Shown here piece by piece: positions 8,088 through 16,019 of a DNA stretch of 64,000 bases. Every line of letters begins with the position of its first letter. The stretch's first letter is position 1. A model generated the notes under the pieces. The model was not told where the DNA came from. It saw only the letters and a program-made list of their open reading frames with translations, and did no database searches. The position numbers and the translations under genes were made by a program. The DNA is from Ignavibacteria bacterium (GTDB lineage: Bacteria; Bacteroidota; Ignavibacteria; Kapaibacteriales; Kapaibacteriaceae): contig JADJIQ010000004.1 of assembly GCA_016707005.1 (NCBI GenBank), forward strand, positions 124,001 through 188,000, in the 5' to 3' direction.

Positions 8088-11000
8088 ATGCACGCGATTC
8101 GTTCAGACTATTCTGCCCTCCTCGATGTCCTCAAGAACTCAGAACCTGTCCTCCAGGCCGCCGAGTCCTTGTCTCGTTCCGTATCAGTCTCGGTAAAGAC
8201 GCTGACCGGGTCGGCACGCGCCTCCATGGTCGCAGCCCTATGGTCCCTCGGATCATTGCCCTTTGTTGTCCTTACGTCGGATGACAAGGACGTGGACGAC
8301 ATCGTTCACGATCTTTCAGCCCTGATAGGTCCGGACCTTGTAGCGGGAATCCACGGTGCCATCCGACACAGCGCGCTAGCGGCCGGTGGCATGGTCCACC
8401 ATGAACAGGTTGATGCCCTAACTCGACTCCGGGAGCGAGAGCGTTTCGTTGTTGTTGCTTCGGCTTCCGCTCTTGCCCTTCGTCTGCCGGCTCTCACAGA
8501 TCTCTCCTCTGCTAGGATCGAGATCGCTCGCGGTGCTGAATTTGAGTTCGAAGATTTTGTCACGGGGCTTGTCCTTGCCGGTTTTGAACGCACAGACTTT
8601 GTAGCCAAGCCGGGTGAGATCGCAGTGCGCGGTGGCATCGTGGACATCTTTCCCGGAGGGTGGGATAATCCATTGCGCATCGAGTTCTGGGGCAACTCCG
8701 TTGACTCCATACGCGAGTTTGAGCCCCTTTCCCAACGATCGATACGTGAACATCAAAACGCCGCCTTCCTCGGACGAGTCTACCACGAAGATGATGAAAC
8801 GCTTACGAGCGGCATCATGGATCACGTACCACAACGTTGCATCCTCGTACTCGATGGACCGGAGGCGATCGACTCAGAGATCCATCGAATGGAGATCTCG
8901 GTAGACCCCTCAACCTGGAAATGGCCTACCCTTCGCATCAATCCTCTTGGTGAGGCTGCGATCTCGGCGCGAACACAGGCACAGCCATCCTATGGCGCAA
9001 CGATCGAAATGCTGCTGCGCTCGGCATCACAGTTACAGTCGCGCAAGGTAACCGTCACGCTCGGTGCAGACGGACATCAGAACGTAAAGCGCATCCGTGA
9101 ACTCTGCGATGCCTTGGCTGATCAAGTAGAACAAGACAACGCTGATGACGGGGCTATCTATCACCGCACCATCGATGGGATGCGTTGGGTAAGCGTTGCA
9201 ATGAGCGAAGGATTCCTCTGGGAAGAGCTCGGCATTGCCTGTCTTACCGAACACCAGGTCTTCGGCAGACAACGTGCGCAGCGAAGAACAAAGAAGCAAG
9301 AAGGCGGATTCTCGCTCAGAGATCTGCAGCAGCTGCACCGGGGTGACTACGTTGTCCATGCCGACAAAGGCATCGGAAAGTTCGACGGACTCGACACGAT
9401 CACGATCAACGGATCTGCCGTTGAATGTGTGAAGCTTGTCTTCGATGGCGGAGACAATCTCTACGTTCATCTGAACTACGTTCATAAACTCTCAAAGTAT
9501 GCGAGTGAAGAAGGGGCTGTCCCTAAGCTCAGCAAGCTCGGGTCTGCAGAGTGGGAACGTAAGAAGGCCAAGGCAAAGAAGCGGATCAAGGACATTGCCC
9601 GTGATCTGATCAAACTCTATGCTCAACGAAAGTCACAACCCGGTTTCGCCTTTGCTCCGGATACCGTCTGGCAGAAGGAGTTTGAAGCGTCGTTCCAATA
9701 CGAAGACACTCCCGATCAGGCACGCGCTACGTCGGAAGTGAAGTACGACATGGAGCAAGCAACGCCGATGGACCGGCTTGTCTGCGGCGATGTGGGATTT
9801 GGCAAGACAGAGGTGGCCGTGCGTGCAGCGTTCAAGGCTGCACAAGCGGGTCGTCAAGTTGCCGTGTTGGTGCCAACAACGATCCTTGCCGAACAGCATG
9901 GTGTGACCTTCCGCGACCGACTTCACAGATATCCCGTGACGATCGACGTGCTTTCTCGCTTCCGTTCCAAACAAGAGCAAAAGGAGATCCTTGAACGAAT
10001 CAAGTCGCTGAAGGCGGATATCGTTATCGGTACACACCGCTTATTGAGCAAGGACGTAGACTTCAAAAACCTTGGCCTCCTCATCATCGACGAAGAACAT
10101 CGTTTCGGCGTTGCTGCAAAAGAGAAACTCCGTCAGCTCCGCTCATCGGTTGATACACTCACTCTCACAGCAACACCTATTCCGCGGACGCTCAACTTCT
10201 CGCTCATGGGTGCACGTGACCTGTCCGTGATCGAAACGCCCCCTCGCAATAGGCTCCCGATCCGAACCGAGATATTACAATGGGCCGATGACGTTCTGCG
10301 AGAAGCATTGCTACGTGAGCTCGAACGTGGCGGTCAGGCATTCATCGTTACTGATCGTATCCATGACATGGATAAGCTGATGATGAAGTTCAAGATGCTT
10401 GTCCCAACCTTGCGCATCGCCATGGCTCACGGTCAGATGGAGTCCGACCATCTCGAAGACGTGATGGAAGGATTCCTTGAACGCAAGTTCGATGTGCTCA
10501 TCGCAACAAAGATCATTGAGTCGGGACTTGATATCCCCAACGCCAACACCATGATCATCGAACACGCAGATAACTTCGGTCTTGCCGAGCTGTATCAGTT
10601 GAGGGGTCGAGTTGGACGTTCAAATACCCAAGCCTACTGCTTCCTCCTCATTCCCCCGCCGCATACTCTCTCTCGTACCGCACTTCGTCGACTTCAAGCC
10701 CTGGAAGAATACACAGACCTCGGATCCGGATTCCAGCTTGCCATGCGCGATCTCGAGATCCGTGGTGCCGGTAATCTGTTAGGGGGCGAGCAGAGTGGTT
10801 TCATCATGGATATGGGCTTTGAGTTGTACCAGAAGATTCTGGACGAAGCGGTCACCGAACTCCGTCACGAAGAATTCTCACAGCTCTTTGCCGGCACCAA
10901 GGCACTAACCGATGACTTCACGAATGAAGACATCGCCGTAGAACTTGATGCTGATGCCCTCCTGCCAAAGGCCTACATACCGGGTGATACCGACAGGTAC

Positions 11001-11405
11001 GATGTCTACAAGCGTTTGTACAACGCGCATGAGCAGCGCGAGGTGGATCTCGTCTTCAATGAACTCCGTGACCGATTCGGAGCACTTCCTCAGGAAGCGG
11101 AGGAACTTCTGTTCGCAGTGCGGTTGCGGATCGCAGCTCTTCCGAGTGGCTTCCTACGTGTGAATGTGAAGGATGGTCGACTTCTTGTTGAGCTCCCTGC
11201 CGACTCCGATACACGGTGGTATGGTCAGGTCTTCAAACAGATCCTTCCACTGCTCACTAGCATCCCGAACGCTCGATTCGTACAGAATGGAAAACGCTTG
11301 CTCATCGAGGTCTTACTGGGTAGGCGCGAAGAGGCGATCAACATTCTCGAACAATTCTCATCTCAAGCCGCTCCTCGTGAAGAACCCACGGAAGAACTTC
11401 TATGA
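8088..11405 (+). CDS. mfd: Transcription-repair coupling factor
   Basis: 1105 residues, normal for Mfd (about 1150). Displaces RNA polymerase stalled at DNA lesions and recruits UvrA. Order: UvrB-homology region (1-330), the RNA-polymerase interaction domain (about 405-475, HRGDYVVHADKGIGKF), then the SF2 motor with Walker A GDVGFGKTE (about 567), DEEH box (IIDEEHRFG, about 667), TATPIPRT, the RGRVGRS motif VI, and the C-terminal TRCF domain (about 970-1075). TAACTTCG lies 4 nt before the ATG (see the finding on promoter-like elements). Overlaps tsaB by 4 nt (ATGA), so the two are translationally coupled. Confidence 0.97.
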   Translation: MHAIRSDYSALLDVLKNSEPVLQAAESLSRSVSVSVKTLTGSARASMVAALWSLGSLPFVVLTSDDKDVDDIVHDLSALIGPDLVAGIHGAIRHSALAAGGMVHHEQVDALTRLRERERFVVVASASALALRLPALTDLSSARIEIARGAEFEFEDFVTGLVLAGFERTDFVAKPGEIAVRGGIVDIFPGGWDNPLRIEFWGNSVDSIREFEPLSQRSIREHQNAAFLGRVYHEDDETLTSGIMDHVPQRCILVLDGPEAIDSEIHRMEISVDPSTWKWPTLRINPLGEAAISARTQAQPSYGATIEMLLRSASQLQSRKVTVTLGADGHQNVKRIRELCDALADQVEQDNADDGAIYHRTIDGMRWVSVAMSEGFLWEELGIACLTEHQVFGRQRAQRRTKKQEGGFSLRDLQQLHRGDYVVHADKGIGKFDGLDTITINGSAVECVKLVFDGGDNLYVHLNYVHKLSKYASEEGAVPKLSKLGSAEWERKKAKAKKRIKDIARDLIKLYAQRKSQPGFAFAPDTVWQKEFEASFQYEDTPDQARATSEVKYDMEQATPMDRLVCGDVGFGKTEVAVRAAFKAAQAGRQVAVLVPTTILAEQHGVTFRDRLHRYPVTIDVLSRFRSKQEQKEILERIKSLKADIVIGTHRLLSKDVDFKNLGLLIIDEEHRFGVAAKEKLRQLRSSVDTLTLTATPIPRTLNFSLMGARDLSVIETPPRNRLPIRTEILQWADDVLREALLRELERGGQAFIVTDRIHDMDKLMMKFKMLVPTLRIAMAHGQMESDHLEDVMEGFLERKFDVLIATKIIESGLDIPNANTMIIEHADNFGLAELYQLRGRVGRSNTQAYCFLLIPPPHTLSRTALRRLQALEEYTDLGSGFQLAMRDLEIRGAGNLLGGEQSGFIMDMGFELYQKILDEAVTELRHEEFSQLFAGTKALTDDFTNEDIAVELDADALLPKAYIPGDTDRYDVYKRLYNAHEQREVDLVFNELRDRFGALPQEAEELLFAVRLRIAALPSGFLRVNVKDGRLLVELPADSDTRWYGQVFKQILPLLTSIPNARFVQNGKRLLIEVLLGRREEAINILEQFSSQAAPREEPTEELL

Positions 11406-12064
11406 CAAGACTTCTTTCGATCGAAACATCAGGGTCCGTGTGTAGCGTTGCGGTCTCCGTTGATGGGTCTCTTGTCTCCTCCATAGAGATCCTGCAGGCC
11501 AACGTCCATGATGAGATGTTGAGCAAGTGTGTTCATGATGTGGTGTCGAATGCAGGACTAGCGCTTGACTCCATCGATGTCGTAGCCGTCTCTGCCGGAC
11601 CCGGCTCATTCACCGGTCTTCGCATCGGCGTATCATTTGCAAAGGGGCTTTGTTTCAGCGGGAAACCAAACCTCCTTGCTGTTCCTACGCTCACGGCACT
11701 TATGCATGCCGGTACTGAAGTAGCGCGCATCGGCAGGTTTGCCACGATCACCGCTGTGGTGGCTTCACATCGAGATCTGTACTACGTTGCAACGAGTCCG
11801 GTTGAGGATCCTACCCATATTGCTGCAGTGGAACTCCTGCCGCTGCACGAGGTCAAGGAACATCTCAGTGACGCCACCCTGGTGGTTGGTCCGGCAGCCT
11901 CTCAACTCACACCAAACCCGGTGAGTGGTCTCACCCGACTCTCCGCGCGCTTTGTGGCCTTTGCAGCATGGAAACTGTTGGAGGCAGGAGCCCCCTTCAA
12001 CGATGCGATGACCTTTGTTCCTGAGTATCAGCAGGAGTTCGAGGTTCGCTCAAAGGGCCTTTAG
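11402..12064 (+). CDS. tsaB: tRNA threonylcarbamoyladenosine biosynthesis protein TsaB
   Basis: 220 residues. Non-catalytic ASKHA-fold partner of TsaD in t6A37 tRNA modification. The N-terminus LLSIETSGSVCSVA and the diagnostic SAGPGSFTGLRIG (about residues 62-74) identify it. Length is normal for TsaB. Its start overlaps the mfd stop; its last 15 nt overlap the end of the convergent cytochrome peroxidase gene. TsaD, TsaC and TsaE are not in the window. Confidence 0.93.
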   Translation: MTRLLSIETSGSVCSVAVSVDGSLVSSIEILQANVHDEMLSKCVHDVVSNAGLALDSIDVVAVSAGPGSFTGLRIGVSFAKGLCFSGKPNLLAVPTLTALMHAGTEVARIGRFATITAVVASHRDLYYVATSPVEDPTHIAAVELLPLHEVKEHLSDATLVVGPAASQLTPNPVSGLTRLSARFVAFAAWKLLEAGAPFNDAMTFVPEYQQEFEVRSKGL

Positions 12065-13057
12065 AAACGCCTCGATCGACGCGATGTCATCCGCCGTGAG
12101 CTTCTTTCCAAGTTGATGCCACCCCATGAGCTCGATCGCCCTTGAGAGTGTTGGCACCGAACCATCGTGGAAGTATGGGTGGGTCTTGGAGATCAGTCGC
12201 AATGATGGAACCTTGAACATCAAGCTGTCGGATGGGTCCTTAGTAACACCGAAACGTCCGGCATCCCTCGTGTCGTAGGGATTCACAAGGCCGAGTTTCT
12301 GATACATACTTCCACCGAAGAGCGGACCATTATGGCATGTGATGCAACCGCTTTCGATAAAGGTCTTCAATCCCCGCTTTTCCTCATTCGTCAACTTGGC
12401 TGATGCACCAAGTACATAGTCGTCGAATCTTGAAGGGGCTCGCAACGTCCGTTCAAACGCAGGAATGGCATGAGCCAGGTTGTCGTACGACACAGCCTTA
12501 CGAGCTCTGGGAAATGCAGCAGCGAAGAGAGGCGTATACTCATCGATCGAACGGATCTTCTCTTCAACGGCCTTTGCACTTGGCATTCCCATTTCCACCG
12601 GGTTGGTGATCGGTCCCTTCGCTTGTGCCTTGAGGTCGTCTGCTCTGCCGTCCCAGAATTGCACGAAATGATATCCGGCATTGAAAACTGTCGGCGAGTT
12701 ACGAGCACCGCGAACCTTATCGGCACCGGCCGATGTGACCTCGTTGTCGACTCCGGCAGCTCCTTCATTCACGTTATGGCACGTGTTGCACGATTGCGTG
12801 TTATTGACCGACAATCTGGTGTCGAAATAGAGCTTCTTTCCGAGTGCGATCTGTTCCGGCGTATCCCCTTCTGCCCCCGGCATCACATCCGGTAGTGCGC
12901 CGAATATTCCGGTGGCCTGTTCAAGCAGGTCGCGTTCCTCCTGAGCCGTCAGTGGCGGAACCTCTTTTAACGGGGCTTCCGATGTCTTTTGCTGCTGCCC
13001 GCACCCCACCAGGATCAACACAAATGCTGCTGTTTGGATGAATCTGATCGGTTTCAT
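12050..13057 (-). CDS. Di-haem cytochrome c peroxidase (CCP/MauG family) lipoprotein
   Basis: 335 residues from the ATG at 13057 with AAGGAG 7 nt upstream. Lipobox LVGC near residue 18, so the protein is lipid-anchored on the periplasmic side. Two CxxCH haem-binding sites (CNTCH about residue 92, CITCH about residue 239) in the usual two-domain arrangement. The TRLSVNNTQSC, RNSPTVFNAGYH and FWDGRADDL motifs are typical of bacterial peroxidases that reduce hydrogen peroxide with electrons from small cytochromes. It ends with a 15-nt antisense overlap with tsaB. A cytochrome c/VCBS protein lies 1.5 kb away on the other strand. Confidence 0.92.
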   Translation of the reverse strand: MKPIRFIQTAAFVLILVGCGQQQKTSEAPLKEVPPLTAQEERDLLEQATGIFGALPDVMPGAEGDTPEQIALGKKLYFDTRLSVNNTQSCNTCHNVNEGAAGVDNEVTSAGADKVRGARNSPTVFNAGYHFVQFWDGRADDLKAQAKGPITNPVEMGMPSAKAVEEKIRSIDEYTPLFAAAFPRARKAVSYDNLAHAIPAFERTLRAPSRFDDYVLGASAKLTNEEKRGLKTFIESGCITCHNGPLFGGSMYQKLGLVNPYDTRDAGRFGVTKDPSDSLMFKVPSLRLISKTHPYFHDGSVPTLSRAIELMGWHQLGKKLTADDIASIEAFLKAL

Positions 13058-13140
13058 GGCAAACTCCTTCGTTGTTGCTTTCAAGTTCACCCCAATCACC
13101 CTCGCTATCCTATGACAAAACTCACAGTCCCTCTTTACTA

Positions 13141-13189
13141 TTCGCTATTCGCTATTCGCTATTCGCTATTCGCTATTCGCTATTCGCTA
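13141..13189. repeat. Heptamer tandem repeat, 7 x TTCGCTA
   Basis: Seven perfect head-to-tail copies of TTCGCTA, preceded by a partial CTA and followed by a degenerate TTTTCGCC. It lies in the 164-bp intergenic space between the divergent peroxidase and purB genes and ends 32 bp before the purB ATG. Copy number could vary by slippage and change promoter spacing or leader length. Confidence 0.9.
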
Positions 13190-13221
13190 TTTTCGCCTTT
13201 CCCCAACAACGCCTCGAAACA

Positions 13222-14517
13222 ATGATCCAACGGTATACTCGACCCGACATGGGGGCCATTTGGTCCGATGAGAACAAATACGCTATCTGGCTTGAGATCG
13301 AAGTCCTTGCCTGCGAAGCTCAGGCTGAGCTCGGCGTGATACCCAAGGATGCAGTTGCAGAGATCCGTGCCAAGGCAGCATTCAACGTTGAACGTATCCT
13401 TGAGATCGAAGAGGTGACGAAGCACGACGTGATCGCCTTCACGACCAATGTGGCGGAATATGTCGGACCTGCATCGCGATTCATTCATATGGGGATGACG
13501 TCGAGCGACGTTCTCGACACCTGTCTCGGTGTTCAACTCAAGCAGGCCGGTGAATTGATCCTTGCCGATCTCATCACGCTTCGCGACATTCTGGCTCGAC
13601 GAGCAACCGAGTTTAAATACACGGTCTGTATCGGTCGCTCACACGGCATCCATGCAGAGCCAACAACCTTTGGATTGAAACTCGCACTTTGGTATGAAGA
13701 GTGTAAGCGCAGTATCACCCGGATGGAACGCGCCATTGAGTCCATCAGCGTTGGGATGATCTCCGGTGCTGTTGGGACGTTTGAACACCTCTCACCGGAT
13801 GTAGAGGTCTACGTCTGCTCAAAGCTTGGACTCAAACCTGCACCGGTCAGTACACAGGTGATCCAACGTGACCGTCATGCGGAGTTCTTGACCACTCTTG
13901 CCATCATTGGCGCCTTCCTAGAAAAGGTGGCCACCGAGGTACGACACCTTCAGCGCACGGAAGTGCTGGAGGCGGAAGAGTACTTCTCGCCCGGACAAAA
14001 GGGCTCGTCGGCGATGCCACACAAGCGCAACCCTATTCTTAGTGAGCGCATCTGCGGAATGGCCCGCATTCTACGTGGTAATGCCATGGCCGCCATTGAG
14101 AACAATGCACTTTGGCATGAGAGAGACATCTCCCACAGTTCAGTAGAACGCGTGATCTGTCCGGATTCAACGATCGCTCTCGACTACATGCTTCATTTAG
14201 CGACCGGTCTCATCGATAAGTTGCTTGTCTACCCAGAAGCAATGAAGCGCAACCTTGCACTCACGCACGGCCTGCCATTCTCGCAGAGTGTGATGTTGGC
14301 ACTTGTTCGCAAGGATGTCACGCGAGAAGACGCGTACAAGATGGTGCAGCGAAATGCCATGCAGACGTGGCAGACCAAGACTCCACTCCGCGAGACACTA
14401 GGAGCCGATCAGGAGATCATGTCGTTCTTCTCAGCTGAAGAGCTGGATGCCATTTTCGATGATGCTCGCATGCTGAAGAACGTGGATCAGATCTTCGCCC
14501 GTTGTGGTCTGGCCTGA
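13222..14517 (+). CDS. purB: Adenylosuccinate lyase
   Basis: 431 residues, the length of Bacillus PurB. Cleaves SAICAR to AICAR and adenylosuccinate to AMP, releasing fumarate. The start MIQRYTRPDM is family-typical. Catalytic His region is GRSHGIHAEPTT; the signature loop GSSAMPHKRNPI is at about 262-273 with the catalytic Ser; then WHERDISHSSVERV. The frame is open 50 codons upstream, but that part is only translated heptamer repeat, so the ATG at 13222 is right. No strong Shine-Dalgarno is visible. The VCBS gene follows after 2 bp. Confidence 0.97.
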   Translation: MIQRYTRPDMGAIWSDENKYAIWLEIEVLACEAQAELGVIPKDAVAEIRAKAAFNVERILEIEEVTKHDVIAFTTNVAEYVGPASRFIHMGMTSSDVLDTCLGVQLKQAGELILADLITLRDILARRATEFKYTVCIGRSHGIHAEPTTFGLKLALWYEECKRSITRMERAIESISVGMISGAVGTFEHLSPDVEVYVCSKLGLKPAPVSTQVIQRDRHAEFLTTLAIIGAFLEKVATEVRHLQRTEVLEAEEYFSPGQKGSSAMPHKRNPILSERICGMARILRGNAMAAIENNALWHERDISHSSVERVICPDSTIALDYMLHLATGLIDKLLVYPEAMKRNLALTHGLPFSQSVMLALVRKDVTREDAYKMVQRNAMQTWQTKTPLRETLGADQEIMSFFSAEELDAIFDDARMLKNVDQIFARCGLA

Positions 14518-14519
14518 GT

Positions 14520-16019
14520 GTGAAGATTATCGTTGCGATCGTTGTGATCATGGCCTCCGTTGCCGGAGGGCTTGCCATCACGAGGTCTCGTTCCGATAAC
14601 GGTGCGGAATTGGCCGATAAGTATTGTGTATCGTGTCACCTGAAGCCCCTTCCTGAACATCTCGATAAGTCGACGTGGGTTGCCAAGGTCTTTCCGGTGA
14701 TGCGTCAATACCTGGGGATGGATCAGATCCCTCAGCGTGATAAACTGCCGCATGATCTACAGGCATTCTATCCGACCTTTCCGGCGATGACGGAGGATGA
14801 GTGGTTCAGTGTTGCGCAGTGGTATATCGACAATGCTCCGGCTGTCCTTCCCTCTCCACCGTTGATCCATGTGAAGGGTGTGACATCGCAATTCCAATCG
14901 ATGCCTCTTCGGAAGACGATCGACGTGCCAATGACAACCGTGGTTCGGTTCGACGCACAACGTCGACGAATGATCATTGGTGATGGCTTTGGAAATGCCC
15001 TGAATGTCCTGAACATGAATGGTGATTCCGTTGCCAGTGTATCACTCAATGGTCCGCCTTCAAGTGTCGACGTTCAGCCGGACGCTTGGTACGTCACAGA
15101 TATGGGCAAGCTGCTTCCGCATGATTCCGCCATCGGCCGTCTCGTGAAGATCACGTGGGTTAAGGATGTGCCCACGTCTACGGTGATCCTCGACTCATTG
15201 CGTCGCCCCACAAGCGTCACGGTTGCTGATCTGAACGGTGATTCTCGCAAGGACTATCTCGTTTGCGAATACGGAAATCTCATCGGACGTTTCGGTTGGT
15301 ATGAGATCGATGCGAAGGGGCGTTCCAAGTACCATGAATTGGTAGCACAACCCGGAGCAATTCGAGCAGAGCTGCGTGATGTGAATGGCGACAAACGACT
15401 TGATATCGTTGTTCTCATGGCACAGGCACGAGAAGGTCTTGTGGCATATATCAACAACGGCAAGGGGCGTTACACAGCCCGTGAATTGATCACCTTCCCG
15501 CCGTGTTATGGATCATCGTCGTTCTCCTTCTACGACGTGGATGATGACGGGAAACTGGAGATCATCATCACAACGGGAGACAACGGCGATTACGAAGACC
15601 CACCCTTCAAGCCCTATCACGGAGTCTACATCTACGGCTCTGATAAGAACGGTGTGTACACCCAACGATCGTTCCAACATCTCGACGGTGCCTACGGTGC
15701 CTTTGTCCGCGACTTTGATAGCGATGGAACCCAGGATATGCTCTCGTTCTCATTTTTCCCACGACTTGATCGTTCAGATGTAGATCTCATTCGTTTCGAT
15801 TTCAATGTTGGTAGGGCGAATATGAATACATGGAGGGTGGCTCATGCCGCCGATGGACGGTGGCTCGCCTCAGATATCGCCGATGCTGACGGAGATGGAG
15901 ACCTTGATGTCCTTCTTGGTAATGTCTCAATGGGTCCAGGTAGGATCCCGAACACTGTGCAGGATCGATGGATGTCTGGGGGCGTTGTGGCTCTGTACTT
16001 AAAGAACACCATGAAGTGA
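14520..16019 (+). CDS. Exported single-haem cytochrome c fused to an FG-GAP/VCBS beta-propeller
   Basis: 499 residues from a GTG at 14520, two bases after the purB stop. A signal-anchor helix (about 4-22) precedes one haem site CVSCH (about 36-40) in a short cytochrome-like domain. The rest (about 120-490) is a VCBS/FG-GAP propeller with at least five Asp-rich calcium loops: DLNGDSRKD, DVNGDKRLD, DVDDDGKLE, DFDSDGTQD and DADGDGDLD. Such cytochrome-propeller proteins occur in Bacteroidota and Planctomycetota, where their substrates are mostly unknown. An electron-transfer or ligand-binding role in the periplasm is inferred. Its stop abuts the convergent 18074-16020 gene with no gap. Confidence 0.85.
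   Translation: MKIIVAIVVIMASVAGGLAITRSRSDNGAELADKYCVSCHLKPLPEHLDKSTWVAKVFPVMRQYLGMDQIPQRDKLPHDLQAFYPTFPAMTEDEWFSVAQWYIDNAPAVLPSPPLIHVKGVTSQFQSMPLRKTIDVPMTTVVRFDAQRRRMIIGDGFGNALNVLNMNGDSVASVSLNGPPSSVDVQPDAWYVTDMGKLLPHDSAIGRLVKITWVKDVPTSTVILDSLRRPTSVTVADLNGDSRKDYLVCEYGNLIGRFGWYEIDAKGRSKYHELVAQPGAIRAELRDVNGDKRLDIVVLMAQAREGLVAYINNGKGRYTARELITFPPCYGSSSFSFYDVDDDGKLEIIITTGDNGDYEDPPFKPYHGVYIYGSDKNGVYTQRSFQHLDGAYGAFVRDFDSDGTQDMLSFSFFPRLDRSDVDLIRFDFNVGRANMNTWRVAHAADGRWLASDIADADGDGDLDVLLGNVSMGPGRIPNTVQDRWMSGGVVALYLKNTMK

Noticed and set aside
13141..13189. CRISPR array
   Set aside because: The unit is 7 bp with no spacers and no cas genes are nearby.
13072..13221. N-terminal extension of PurB through the heptamer repeat
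   Set aside because: The extra residues are only a translated repeat; the family-typical start MIQRYTRPDM is at 13222.
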